A stretch of DNA of 64,000 nucleotides from Nocardia africana NBRC 100379 (GTDB taxonomy: Bacteria > Actinomycetota > Actinomycetes > Mycobacteriales > Mycobacteriaceae), in assembly GCF_001612635.1 (NCBI RefSeq), contig NZ_BDAV01000020.1, positions 1-64,000 on the forward strand, read 5' to 3'. The translations under genes and the position numbers were made by a program. The notes under the pieces are model-generated. The model ran no database searches, was not told the origin of the DNA, and was given only the letters and a program-made list of their open reading frames with translations. Every line of letters begins with the position of its first letter. Position 1 is the first letter of the stretch. Below, piece by piece: positions 35,913 to 44,575 of the stretch.

Positions 35913-36005
35913 TCACATCGGCATCTGCATCGGGCATATTCCCATCTGGTGCAGCCACATCATCACGGCGTGCAGTGCTTGCATCATCGGCGATTGCATA
36001 TCCAT
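35913..36005 (-). CDS. 30-residue methionine-rich micropeptide
   Basis: An ATG at 36005 with GGAGGAGAGG upstream opens a 30-codon frame. Ten of the thirty residues are methionine (positions 1, 3, 7, 8, 15, 16, 21, 26, 28, 30), with two histidines, one cysteine and a tryptophan; the end reads GICPMQMPM. Spacing of Met in pairs and alternate positions is typical of copper(I)-binding peptides, or it could be an amphipathic membrane helix. It lies between DosR-like boxes and a SHOCT membrane gene. No family is recognised. Confidence 0.5.
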   Translation of the reverse strand: MDMQSPMMQALHAVMMWLHQMGICPMQMPM

Positions 36006-36077
36006 CCCGAACCTCTCCTCCGCGCGGGTCTTCTCCGCGTCCGCGATCCAGCGTGATCGGCGCGACCGGCCGGTGAC

Positions 36078-36093
36078 AGGGGCGAAAGACCTC
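36078..36093 (-). promoter_or_regulatory. DosR-like box before the methionine-rich peptide gene
   Basis: On the minus strand it reads GAGGTCTTTCGCCCCT, 73 bases upstream of the peptide start codon at 36005. It is weaker than the box at 36161. Confidence 0.5.
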
Positions 36094-36160
36094 ACAGAGC
36101 GGCCGTCGGTCCCCACACCGGAGCTTCCGGCAGCGGTCCGGATGTGCTCGGCGTCCACGA

Positions 36161-36174
36161 GGGACATTGGTCCC
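36161..36174. promoter_or_regulatory. near-perfect palindromic DosR-like box before the site-2 protease gene
   Basis: GGGACATTGGTCCC has complete GGGAC and GTCCC half-sites, the most symmetric box in the window. It is 177 bases from the site-2 protease ATG and 156 from the peptide gene, so it could serve either. Confidence 0.7.
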
Positions 36175-36350
36175 GGGACGCCGGGAATCTCGCCCCTCCC
36201 CCACGGGCCGGCACCGGCACAGACTGGCGGTAGGCGGGCCGATCGCCGGGTCGACGCATCGGCGCGCCTCGGCGTGTGCCCCGGGCGGGCGCACGACGAC
36301 CCGAAATGTTGCGTGGGCCGGTGTGATGACACCGGGAGCGAGGTGGCCGA

Positions 36351-37559
36351 ATGTTGCACGAGACAATCCCTTTGGGCCGGGTGGCGGGTATCCGCATCGG
36401 CGCGCACTGGTCGGTGCTGGTCACCGTGGCGCTGTTCGTCTGGCTGCTCGGCGTGCAGCTGCGCGACAGCGGCAGTCCGGCCTTCACCTGGTCCGTCGCC
36501 GCACTCGCCGCGCTGACGCTGTTCGCCTCCCTGACCGCGCACGAGCTGGCCCATTCGATCGTCGCGCGACGCCACGGGGTGCGGGTCGAGCGCATCGTGC
36601 TGTGGCTGCTGGGCGGGGCGTCCGAACTCGGCGATGAACCGCCGGACGCGCGCAGCGATTTCCGGATCGCGATCGCCGGTCCGGCGACGAGTCTGGTGCT
36701 GGGCGGACTGTTCGCCGTCGTCGCGGGGGCCGTGGACAGCGGACGGCCCGGCAGCGCCGTCACCGCGGCGCTCGCCTGGCTCGCCGCCACGAATATCGTT
36801 CTGGGACTGTTCAATCTGCTTCCCGGCGCGCCGCTCGACGGTGGCCGGGTGGTGCGGGCTCTCGTCTGGTGGCGGACCGGCGACCGGCTGCGCGCCACCA
36901 CCGTGGCCGCGCGCGGCGGCCGGTTGCTCGGCACCGTGCTCGTCGTGCTGGGCGCCGTCGACATCATCGTGTTCCGCCAGTTCGGCGGGCTGTGGCTGAT
37001 GCTGCTGGGGTGGTTCCTGCAGACCGCCGCCAACAGCGAACTCGCCGTAGCGGGACTGCGGCATCGGCTGGGAGACACCACGGTGCGCGAGGTGATGACC
37101 GCGAATCCGATGGCGGTGCCGGGCGACTGGACGATCACGCAACTGCTGGCCTCCAACGCCCCGCACACCGGGCACAGCATATTTCCGGTCGTCGACGCGG
37201 CCGGCCATCCGATCGGTGTCGTCGCGTGGTCGGATCTCACCGCGACCGCCGTGCCGGCTCGCGATACGACGATGCTGCGTTCGGTCGCGCGCCCCTTACG
37301 GACAGCCGCGATCGCCGGCCGCGACGATCGGCTCGCCGACGTCGCCACCCGGGTCGTGCTCCGCCCCAAACTCGATGCGATCGCGGTGGTCGACCCGGCC
37401 GGACGGCTGACCGGGGTCGTCACCGCGACCGATCTCGCGACCGCCTGCGACCGCTCCGCGCTCGGCCTGCCCCTCGGCAACGCCGCCGGGACACCGGGAT
37501 CCGCGCCCGCCTCCCATCCGCCGGTCACCACTCCTCACTCCCGGAGGACACAGCCATGA
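36351..37559 (+). CDS. site-2 protease family zinc metalloprotease with CBS domains (Rip3/Rv2625c-like)
   Basis: The 402-residue membrane protein has the S2P zinc motif HELAH at 64-68 in a transmembrane segment and the second motif NLLPGAPLDGG with Asp163. A CBS pair follows at about 245-380 (VREVMTANPMAVPGDW, VVDPAGRLTGVVTATD). It should cut transmembrane substrates, and the CBS pair may sense nucleotides. The same architecture is found in the DosR-regulated Rv2625c (Rip3). Its stop overlaps the next ATG by four bases. No substrate gene such as an anti-sigma factor is adjacent. Confidence 0.92.
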   Translation: MLHETIPLGRVAGIRIGAHWSVLVTVALFVWLLGVQLRDSGSPAFTWSVAALAALTLFASLTAHELAHSIVARRHGVRVERIVLWLLGGASELGDEPPDARSDFRIAIAGPATSLVLGGLFAVVAGAVDSGRPGSAVTAALAWLAATNIVLGLFNLLPGAPLDGGRVVRALVWWRTGDRLRATTVAARGGRLLGTVLVVLGAVDIIVFRQFGGLWLMLLGWFLQTAANSELAVAGLRHRLGDTTVREVMTANPMAVPGDWTITQLLASNAPHTGHSIFPVVDAAGHPIGVVAWSDLTATAVPARDTTMLRSVARPLRTAAIAGRDDRLADVATRVVLRPKLDAIAVVDPAGRLTGVVTATDLATACDRSALGLPLGNAAGTPGSAPASHPPVTTPHSRRTQP

Positions 37560-39574
37560 CGGCAGCACCTGTCCTGCGTGATTCCTCGCAGCCGATCTTC
37601 CGCGACCGCCGCGAGGCCGGTCGTGTGCTGGCCGGACTCCTCGAGCACTATCGCGACCACCCCGGCGTCGTCGTCCTCGGCCTCGCCCGCGGCGGGATGC
37701 CGGTGGCCTGGGAGGTCGCCGCCGCCCTGCACGCGCGCCTGGACACACTCGTGGTCCGCAAACTCGGCGCGCCGGGACGTCCGGAGTTCGCCATCGGTGC
37801 CGTCGCACCCGACGGCCGGATCGTGGTCAACGACGACGCGGTCCGCGGACTGCACGTGACCGCCGAACAGATCCGATCCGTCGCGCGAGAAGAGGCGGCG
37901 GAGCTGGCACGGCGGGAACACACCTACCGCGGTGACCGGCCGCCGGCGCCGATCGCGGGCCGGACGGTGATCCTCGTCGACGACGGCCTGGCGACGGGGG
38001 CCACGATGTTCGCCGCGGTGGAAGCGATTCGCGCGGGTGAGCCCGGCCGCATCGTGGTCGCGGTCCCGGCCGCCCCCGAATCGACCTGCCGCGAGTTCGA
38101 CGCGCTGGTGGACGAAATGGTCTGTGCCACCATGCCGTCGCCGTTCCTCGCGGTCGGTGAGTCGTTCTGGGATTTCACCCAGGTCGGTGACGAGGAGGTG
38201 CGGCAGCTGCTGACGACCCCGACAGCCGACGCGCCGCCCACCGCCACCGGCACCGATCCCGCCGCGGTGATCGATGCGGCCGCGATCGAAGCTCCGGAAG
38301 GCGTGCCGCCGCACGACGTGCTGGACGAGTTCATCGGTGATGCCCGGTTCGTCCTGATCGGTGAGAGCTCGCACGGCACCCACGAGTTCTATACCGCCCG
38401 CGCGGCCATCACGCGCTGGCTCATCTCGGAGAAGGGGTTCACCGCGGTCGCCGCCGAGGCGGACTGGCCCGACACCTACCTCGTCGACCGCTTCGTCCGC
38501 GGCATCGACGACTCCTCGCCCACCCTCGCGCTGCGCGGGTTCGAACGCTTCCCCACCTGGATGTGGCGCAATACCGTGGTCCGCGATTTCGTGGGCTGGT
38601 TGCGGCTGCACAACGACTACCAGCGCCGGGTCGGCGCGCCGCAGGCCGGGTTCTACGGGCTCGACCTCTACAGCATGCACCGTTCGATGCGGCATGTGAT
38701 CGACTATCTGCGGCAGGTCGATCCCGCCGCCGCGCAGCGCGCCGAGCGTCGCTACGCCTGTTTCGATCGCACCAGCGACCACGACGGGCAGGCCTACGGG
38801 TTCGGCGCCGCATTCGGTGCGGGACACTCGTGTCAGGCCGAGGTGGTGCGCCAACTGGTCGACCTGCAGCGCAACGCCCCGGCGCATAGACAGGCCGGCG
38901 ACGGCGAGGCCTCGTTCGACGCGTTGCGCAACGCGTGGACGGTCCGCAATGCCGAGGCCTACTACCGGGCGATGTTCGGCGATCGGGTCTCGTCGTGGAA
39001 TCTGCGCGACGAACACATGGCCGACACCCTCGACGCGCTGGCCGCCCATCTGGGGCGCGACGGCACTCCCGCGCGAGTGGTGGTCTGGGCGCACAATTCC
39101 CATATCGGGGACGCCCGCGCGACGGAGATGGGAGCCGAGGGCCAGCTGTCACTGGGACAGCTCGTCCGCGAACGGCACGGAACGGACTGCCGCACAATCG
39201 GTTTCACCACGAGCCACGGCACGGTGACCGCGGCGGGCGAGTGGGAGGGCGAGGCCGAGTGCAAGGTCGTGCGCCCCGCACTGCGCAGCAGCGTCGAGGA
39301 GTTGTTGCACGACACCGGACGCGCCGGCTTCCTGATCCGCACCGATACCGCCGGCGCCGCCACCGAACTGCTGCGCGAACCCCGGCTCGAACGCGCCATC
39401 GGCGTGATCTATCAGCCGACCACCGAGCGGCACAGCCACTACTTCCACGCGCGGCCGGCCGACCGCTACGACGCGATCATCCACATCGACCGGACCACCG
39501 CCCTGCGGCCGCTGGAACCGCCGCACCGATGGACCGCCGCGAGCACACCGGACACCTTCCCCAGCGGGCTGTGA
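37556..39574 (+). CDS. phosphoribosyltransferase fused to an erythromycin-esterase-like domain (Rv2030c-like)
   Basis: The ATG at 37556 overlaps the protease stop and has CGGAGG upstream. Residues about 10-215 form a phosphoribosyltransferase with VILVDDGLATGATM; residues about 245-665 form an erythromycin-esterase-like domain with GESSHGTHEFYTAR and AAEADWPDTYLVDRF. The fusion matches Rv2030c, a DosR-regulated protein. The PRTase half resembles that of the gene at 25138, so the island holds two PRTase fusions with different partners. The biochemical role is unknown; a resistance function is not implied. Confidence 0.92.
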   Translation: MTAAPVLRDSSQPIFRDRREAGRVLAGLLEHYRDHPGVVVLGLARGGMPVAWEVAAALHARLDTLVVRKLGAPGRPEFAIGAVAPDGRIVVNDDAVRGLHVTAEQIRSVAREEAAELARREHTYRGDRPPAPIAGRTVILVDDGLATGATMFAAVEAIRAGEPGRIVVAVPAAPESTCREFDALVDEMVCATMPSPFLAVGESFWDFTQVGDEEVRQLLTTPTADAPPTATGTDPAAVIDAAAIEAPEGVPPHDVLDEFIGDARFVLIGESSHGTHEFYTARAAITRWLISEKGFTAVAAEADWPDTYLVDRFVRGIDDSSPTLALRGFERFPTWMWRNTVVRDFVGWLRLHNDYQRRVGAPQAGFYGLDLYSMHRSMRHVIDYLRQVDPAAAQRAERRYACFDRTSDHDGQAYGFGAAFGAGHSCQAEVVRQLVDLQRNAPAHRQAGDGEASFDALRNAWTVRNAEAYYRAMFGDRVSSWNLRDEHMADTLDALAAHLGRDGTPARVVVWAHNSHIGDARATEMGAEGQLSLGQLVRERHGTDCRTIGFTTSHGTVTAAGEWEGEAECKVVRPALRSSVEELLHDTGRAGFLIRTDTAGAATELLREPRLERAIGVIYQPTTERHSHYFHARPADRYDAIIHIDRTTALRPLEPPHRWTAASTPDTFPSGL

Positions 39575-39607
39575 TCCGCGATGGTGGGCGTTGCGCTCAC
39601 CGGATCG

Positions 39608-39622
39608 AGGACCTTCGGCCAT
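39608..39622 (+). promoter_or_regulatory. DosR-like box before the PEP synthase gene
   Basis: AGGACCTTCGGCCAT matches the local consensus and lies 64 bases upstream of the ATG at 39686. Confidence 0.65.
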
Positions 39623-39685
39623 GTTCCCGGCCGGCGCGACGCGCGAGTCTGGGCATCGAGACACTTTCAGCAGATCGGAGCCGTG

Positions 39686-42007
39686 ATGGGCGATTATGTG
39701 GCAAATCTGAACGATATTCGGCTCAGCGATGCCGGCCAGGTGGGCGGGAAGGGGGCCAATCTCGGTGAGATGGTCGCCGCCGAGCTCCCGGTGCCGCCGG
39801 GATTCGTGATCCTGCGATCGACCTACGAGACCGCCGTCGCCGACGGACCGCACGGGCCCGAGATCGACTCCCTGCACGCCGAGGCGCTGCGCAGCGCCGC
39901 CGCCACCGACGACGCGGGCCGCGGCGAGCTCGACCGATTGTGTGCGCGCATGCGCGAGCTGGTGCACGAGACCCGGATCGACGGGGCGATCGAGGAGGCG
40001 ATCGTCGGCGCGTACCACCGCCTCGGCGACCGGGTCCGCGTCGCGGTCCGGTCCTCGGCGGTCGGCGAGGACAGCGCCGATGCCTCCTTCGCCGGAATGA
40101 ACCTCTCGCGCACCAATGTTCGCGGCGACGCCGAACTTCTCGAGGCGGTCCGGCAATGCTGGGCCTCCCTGTTCACCCCGCGCGTGCTCACCTACCGCGC
40201 CCGCCGCGGCATGGACCGGCGGCCGGAGATGGCGGTGGTCGTGCAGGAGATGGTCACCGTCCGGTGCGCGGGCGTGGCGTTCACCGCCGACCCGACCACC
40301 GGCAGGCGGGACCGGATCGTCATCGACGCCGCACGCGGACAGGGTGAGGTGGTCGTCTCCGGCGCGGTCGAACCCGACACCTACGTGTTCGCCGCGGAGG
40401 GGCCGACTCTGACGGAATCACGCAGAGGCACACAACGTTTCGCGATCTTCGCCGGCGAGGACGGTGACCGCCGCGTCGACATCCCGGACGACGAATCGCA
40501 TCGGCCGGTGCTGACCACCGACGAGGCCACCGCGGTCGCGCGCCTCGCGCTCGAGGTGCAGCAGCACTACGGCAGTCCGCAGGACGTCGAGTGGGCCTTC
40601 GACGACCGGCGGCTGTGGCTGGTGCAGTCGCGGCCGATCACCACACTGCCCGACGACACGCCCTCGGCCGCACCGGAACCGGCGCCTGCCGCCGTGTTGC
40701 TACAGGGCCTCCCGGCCGCTCCCGGCCGAGCCCGCGGCGCGGTGCGCATCCTGCACTCACCCGCCGAGGGATCGGCATTGCGCGACGGCGAGGTCCTGGT
40801 CGCGCCGATGACGAATCCGGACTGGCTGCCGACGATTTCGCGGGCGGCGGCCTTGGTCACCGACAGCGGCGGGATGACCTGTCACGCGGCGATCGTTGCC
40901 CGCGAGCTGGGCATCCCCTGCATCGTCGGCGCGCGGACCGCCACCACCTCCCTGCACGACGGGCAGCGCATCGTCGTGGACGCCAGGGCCGGCCGGATTC
41001 GCGCGGACAGTCCCGCCGAACAGGCCGGGGCGGGCGCGGCGGTCTCCGCGCCGGCCACCGCGCCGGCGGCGGTGTCGGTGACCGAGACCACCGGGACGAA
41101 AATCTATGTCAATCTCGCCCTGCCCGACATCGCCGAGCGCGTCGCGGATTCCGATGTCGACGGCGTCGGCCTGCTGCGCGCGGAAACCCTGTTGACGCGC
41201 GCGCTGGGCGGCCGCCATCCCCGCGCGGTGATCGCCGCCGGCGACGAGAACGGATTCGTCGCCGCCCTGGCCGAATCCCTGCGCCGCATCGCCGTGGCCT
41301 TCGCCCCGCGGCCGGTCGTCTACCGCGCAACCGATTTGCGCAGCAACGAATTCCGCACACTCACCGGCGGTGAGGGGTTCGAGCCGAACGAACGCAACCC
41401 GATGATCGGGTATCGCGGCTGCTACCGCTACATCCACGAACCGGACGTGTTCCGGCTCGAACTGGCGGCACTGGCCCGCGTGCGCGAATACACCCCGAAT
41501 CTGCATCTGATGATTCCGTTCGTGCGCACCCGCTGGGAGCTGGCCGCCTGCCTGGAACTGGTGGACGCGTCGCCGCTGGGCCACGACCGGGGTATGCACC
41601 GGTGGATCATGGCGGAGGTGCCGTCGGTGGTGCACTGGCTGCCCGAGTACGTGCGGCTCGGGATCGACGGGGTGTCGATCGGGAGCAACGATCTCACCCA
41701 GCTGATCCTCGGTGTGGATCGCGATTCCGAGGAGTGCGCCGAACTGTTCGACGAATCGGATCCGGCTGTCCTGCATGCCATCCGGCGCATCGTGACCTCC
41801 GCGCGCGAGCTGGGCATCACGTCGTCGCTGTGCGGGCAGGCCCCGTCCACCCGGCCCGAGTTCGCCGAACATCTCGTCGCGGCGGGGATCACCTCGATTT
41901 CGGTCGCCCCGGACGCGGTCCGCAACGCCCGCCGCACGGTGGCCGCCGCCGAGCGCCGGCTACTGCTCGAGCGGTGCGTGCTCGGCGGCGAGGGCGGGCA
42001 GCCGTGA
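39686..42007 (+). CDS. ppsA: phosphoenolpyruvate synthase
   Basis: The 773-residue protein has the N-terminal ATP-grasp part (GGKGANLGEM, VAVRSSAVGEDSADASFAGM), the central phosphohistidine domain with GGMTCHAAIVARELGIPCIVG, and the C-terminal PEP/pyruvate barrel (GVGLLRAE, IGSNDLTQLILGVDRDS, and the active-site cysteine in SSLCGQAPS). It converts pyruvate and ATP to PEP, AMP and phosphate, supporting gluconeogenesis. GGAG precedes the ATG. A DosR-like box suggests induction in hypoxia, together with pfkB, which would open a route between pyruvate and sugar phosphates. Confidence 0.94.
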   Translation: MGDYVANLNDIRLSDAGQVGGKGANLGEMVAAELPVPPGFVILRSTYETAVADGPHGPEIDSLHAEALRSAAATDDAGRGELDRLCARMRELVHETRIDGAIEEAIVGAYHRLGDRVRVAVRSSAVGEDSADASFAGMNLSRTNVRGDAELLEAVRQCWASLFTPRVLTYRARRGMDRRPEMAVVVQEMVTVRCAGVAFTADPTTGRRDRIVIDAARGQGEVVVSGAVEPDTYVFAAEGPTLTESRRGTQRFAIFAGEDGDRRVDIPDDESHRPVLTTDEATAVARLALEVQQHYGSPQDVEWAFDDRRLWLVQSRPITTLPDDTPSAAPEPAPAAVLLQGLPAAPGRARGAVRILHSPAEGSALRDGEVLVAPMTNPDWLPTISRAAALVTDSGGMTCHAAIVARELGIPCIVGARTATTSLHDGQRIVVDARAGRIRADSPAEQAGAGAAVSAPATAPAAVSVTETTGTKIYVNLALPDIAERVADSDVDGVGLLRAETLLTRALGGRHPRAVIAAGDENGFVAALAESLRRIAVAFAPRPVVYRATDLRSNEFRTLTGGEGFEPNERNPMIGYRGCYRYIHEPDVFRLELAALARVREYTPNLHLMIPFVRTRWELAACLELVDASPLGHDRGMHRWIMAEVPSVVHWLPEYVRLGIDGVSIGSNDLTQLILGVDRDSEECAELFDESDPAVLHAIRRIVTSARELGITSSLCGQAPSTRPEFAEHLVAAGITSISVAPDAVRNARRTVAAAERRLLLERCVLGGEGGQP

Positions 42008-42040
42008 TGCCCGCGCCGCGGACCATGGTCGCGGCACCTC

Positions 42041-42056
42041 GGGACCAACGGCCCCT
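42041..42056 (+). promoter_or_regulatory. DosR-like box before the first Acg-type gene
   Basis: GGGACCAACGGCCCCT lies 34 bases upstream of the ATG at 42090, with a good left half-site and a GGCCC right half-site. Confidence 0.65.
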
Positions 42057-42089
42057 CCGCCGCGCGCGGCCCGAACCTACCGTCGACGT

Positions 42090-43079
42090 ATGAACACAGT
42101 GCCCTCACGCGACGTCGTCGAGACAGCGGTCCGGATGGCCGGCCGTGCGCCGTCGCTGCACAACAGCCAGCCGTGGCGGTGGACGTTCGACGGTGCGCAG
42201 CTGCGGCTGTTCAGCGTGCACGAGCGCATGCTGCCGACCACCGACAGCACCGGCCGACAGCTGGTGATCAGCTGCGGCATCGTGCTCGACCACCTGCGTG
42301 CGGCGATGGCCGCCCACGGGTGGCGCACGATGGTGGCTACCTTCCCGAATCCCAACGACCGCACCCACCTCGCCGATGTGCGCTTCGAGCCCTCGCCGTA
42401 CATCACCGACGGTGACCGCGAACGCGCCGACGCCATGGCACGCCGGTACACCGACCGGCTCCCGTTCGACGAACCGGAGGGCTGGGAGCCGTTCGAGACC
42501 GTCCTGCGCACGCTGTTCGATCCCGAGGACACCATCGTCGACGTCCTGCCCGACGACAGTCGGCCCGAACTGGCCCGGGCGTCGGAGCTGACCGCCTCGG
42601 TGCGCCGCTACGATGCCGACTATCACGCCGAATTACATTGGTGGACAGGGCATGTGGTGGCCGACACCGGAGTCCCCCGCGAAGCGTTGGTGAGCGAGGA
42701 GGAACGCGGACGCGTCGACGTCGGGCGGAGGTTGCCCACCGTCACCGGCGAACCGCGCCGCACCGAGGTGCGCGCCGACCGCTCGAAGATCCTCGTGCTG
42801 TCGACCTACGGCGACAGCCCCGCCGAATGGCTGGCCTGCGGCCGCGTGCTGTCCACCGTTCTGCTCGAATGCACCCTGGCCGGCTACGCCACCTGTCCGC
42901 TCACCCATCTCACGGAGGTTCCACGCAGCCGCAATGTCGTCACGCGGCTGATCGACCGGAATGCGTTCCCCCAGGTGCTGATTCGCGTCGGGCGGGCTCC
43001 GGAGAACCAACCGCACCCGGAACCCACGCCGCGCCTGCCGCTGCACGAGATCCTGCGCGTCGCCGACGGCGCCGGCTGA
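42090..43079 (+). CDS. Acg-type nitroreductase-fold protein
   Basis: The 329-residue protein begins with RAPSLHNSQPWRWTF, the FMN-site signature of Acg-type proteins, and has LPFDEPEGWE, ELHWWTGHV, and a C-terminal ATCPLTHLTEVPRSRN. Acg (Rv2032) and its relatives are DosR-regulated in M. tuberculosis; they are thought to sequester or use flavin rather than act as ordinary nitroreductases. Two more family members lie at 52850 and 59904. It has an unusual TTA codon at 42633. Its ribosome site is weak. Confidence 0.9.
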   Translation: MNTVPSRDVVETAVRMAGRAPSLHNSQPWRWTFDGAQLRLFSVHERMLPTTDSTGRQLVISCGIVLDHLRAAMAAHGWRTMVATFPNPNDRTHLADVRFEPSPYITDGDRERADAMARRYTDRLPFDEPEGWEPFETVLRTLFDPEDTIVDVLPDDSRPELARASELTASVRRYDADYHAELHWWTGHVVADTGVPREALVSEEERGRVDVGRRLPTVTGEPRRTEVRADRSKILVLSTYGDSPAEWLACGRVLSTVLLECTLAGYATCPLTHLTEVPRSRNVVTRLIDRNAFPQVLIRVGRAPENQPHPEPTPRLPLHEILRVADGAG

Positions 43080-43099
43080 CCGATGGCCCCGGTGCGGCG

Positions 43100-44350
43100 C
43101 TACCGGGCGCGAAAACGTCGGGCGGAGTAGATCGCCGCACCGATCACCAGCACGACCACTCCCGAGACCACCGATGTGAGCGGGAGCGTGCAGGCCAGCA
43201 CCGCGCAGCCGGCGGCGCCGACCACCGGAACCACCCGCGGCGGTCTGCCTTCCGCCGGGGTCAGCGTCCAGGCCGAGGCGTTCGCGACGGCGTAGTACCC
43301 GAGCACGGCGAAGGACGAGAACCCGATCGCGCCGCGGATATCGGCGGTCGCGGCGATCACCGCCACGACCGCACCGATCACCAGTTCGGCTCGATGCGGG
43401 ACGGCGAAACGCGGATGCACCGCGGCCAGCCGTTGCGGCAGATGCCCATCCCGGGCCATGGCGAAGGTGGTGCGCGAAACCCCGAGGATCAATGCCAGCA
43501 GTGAGCCGAGCGCGGCCACGGCCGCCCCGGCGCGCACCACGGGCACCAGCTCGGGCCGGCCCGCCACGCGCACCGTATCGGCCAGCGGCGCTGTGGCCGA
43601 AGCCAATTCGTGCGGGCCGAGCACCAGCAGCGCCGCGACGGCGACGACCGCGTACACGACCAGGGTGACACCGAGCGCCAGCGGGATCGCCCGCGGAATG
43701 ATGCGCGCGGGGTCGCGGACCTCGGCACCGAGGGTGGCGATGCGGGCGTAGCCGGCGAACGCGAAGAACAACAGTCCGGCGGCCTGCAGAATCCCCCGAA
43801 CCGACGTGTCGGAGCCGATCGCCAGCCGGCCGGCGTCGGCGGCGGAGCCGGCGCAGGCCGCGACGACGACCGCGGCCAGCACGGCCAGCACCAGCGCGAC
43901 GACGATCCGGGTCAGCAGCGCCGACTTCTGCACGCCCCGGTAGTTCACCGCGGTGAGCGCGACCACCGCCGCGACGGCCACCGCGTGCGCGTGATCGGGC
44001 CAGGCGTAGGCACCGGCCGTGAGGGCCATCGCCGCACACGAGGCGGTCTTGCCGACGACGAAGCCCCACCCGGCGAGATACCCCCAGAACTCCCCCAGGC
44101 GTTCCCGGCCGTAGACGTAGGTTCCGCCGGAGGCGGGATAGCGCGCGGCCAGCCGGGCCGAGGAGGTGGCGTTGCAGTAGGCGACGACGGCCGCGACCGC
44201 CAGGCCGATCAGCAATCCCGATCCGGCCGCCGCGGCGGCCGGGCCGAGCGCGGCGAAGATGCCAGCCCCGATCATCGAACCGAGCCCGATCACCACCGCG
44301 TCGCCGAGACCGAGCCGGCGGCTCAGATCGGCCGGCGCCTCGAGATTCAT
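43100..44350 (-). CDS. APC family amino acid permease
   Basis: The 416-residue protein has about twelve transmembrane helices. The N-terminal GLGSMIGAGIFAALGPAA and the central FFAFAGYARIATLGAEVRDPAR, with the conserved glutamate, are typical of APC transporters. It probably moves an amino acid or polyamine with protons; substrate unknown. The ATG at 44350 begins a good N-terminus although the frame is open upstream. A DosR-like box lies 35 bases upstream, so the transporter is a likely member of the dormancy regulon. I know no direct counterpart among mycobacterial DosR targets. Confidence 0.9.
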   Translation of the reverse strand: MNLEAPADLSRRLGLGDAVVIGLGSMIGAGIFAALGPAAAAAGSGLLIGLAVAAVVAYCNATSSARLAARYPASGGTYVYGRERLGEFWGYLAGWGFVVGKTASCAAMALTAGAYAWPDHAHAVAVAAVVALTAVNYRGVQKSALLTRIVVALVLAVLAAVVVAACAGSAADAGRLAIGSDTSVRGILQAAGLLFFAFAGYARIATLGAEVRDPARIIPRAIPLALGVTLVVYAVVAVAALLVLGPHELASATAPLADTVRVAGRPELVPVVRAGAAVAALGSLLALILGVSRTTFAMARDGHLPQRLAAVHPRFAVPHRAELVIGAVVAVIAATADIRGAIGFSSFAVLGYYAVANASAWTLTPAEGRPPRVVPVVGAAGCAVLACTLPLTSVVSGVVVLVIGAAIYSARRFRAR

Positions 44351-44384
44351 GCCCCGAAGATAACGGGTCGCGCCCGCGGACGAA

Positions 44385-44400
44385 GAGTCCTTGGTCCCGG
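44385..44400 (-). promoter_or_regulatory. DosR-like box before the APC permease gene
   Basis: On the minus strand it reads CCGGGACCAAGGACTC, 35 bases upstream of the permease start. A weaker site (GGAGGCTTCGGTCATC) at about 44417 might face the GAF-ANTAR operon. Confidence 0.6.
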
Positions 44401-44575
44401 GCAGCGGCCATCGAACGGAGGCTTCGGTCATCGAAAGGGAATCGGCGCGGGAGAACGGTCGGCACCGCGGCGCCGGGTGACTAGTCTCGGGGGCACAGGC
44501 ACGGCCGGCGCACACCGAGCCCGGAAGCTTCGATTCGTCAGCGCGAACAGTGTGGTGGAGAGCCAGGAAGTACCA

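Larger units (their letters stand above)
36006..36350. other. 345-base divergent regulatory region with several DosR-like boxes
   Basis: The region lies between the methionine-rich peptide gene (minus) and the site-2 protease gene (plus). It contains boxes at 36078-36093 and 36161-36174 and a GGTCCC half-site at 36101-36114. No gene is supported in it on either strand. Confidence 0.6.

Noticed and set aside
37556..39574. Macrolide resistance by the erythromycin-esterase-like domain.
   Set aside because: It is fused to a phosphoribosyltransferase as in the dormancy protein Rv2030c; nothing else in the context suggests antibiotic resistance.
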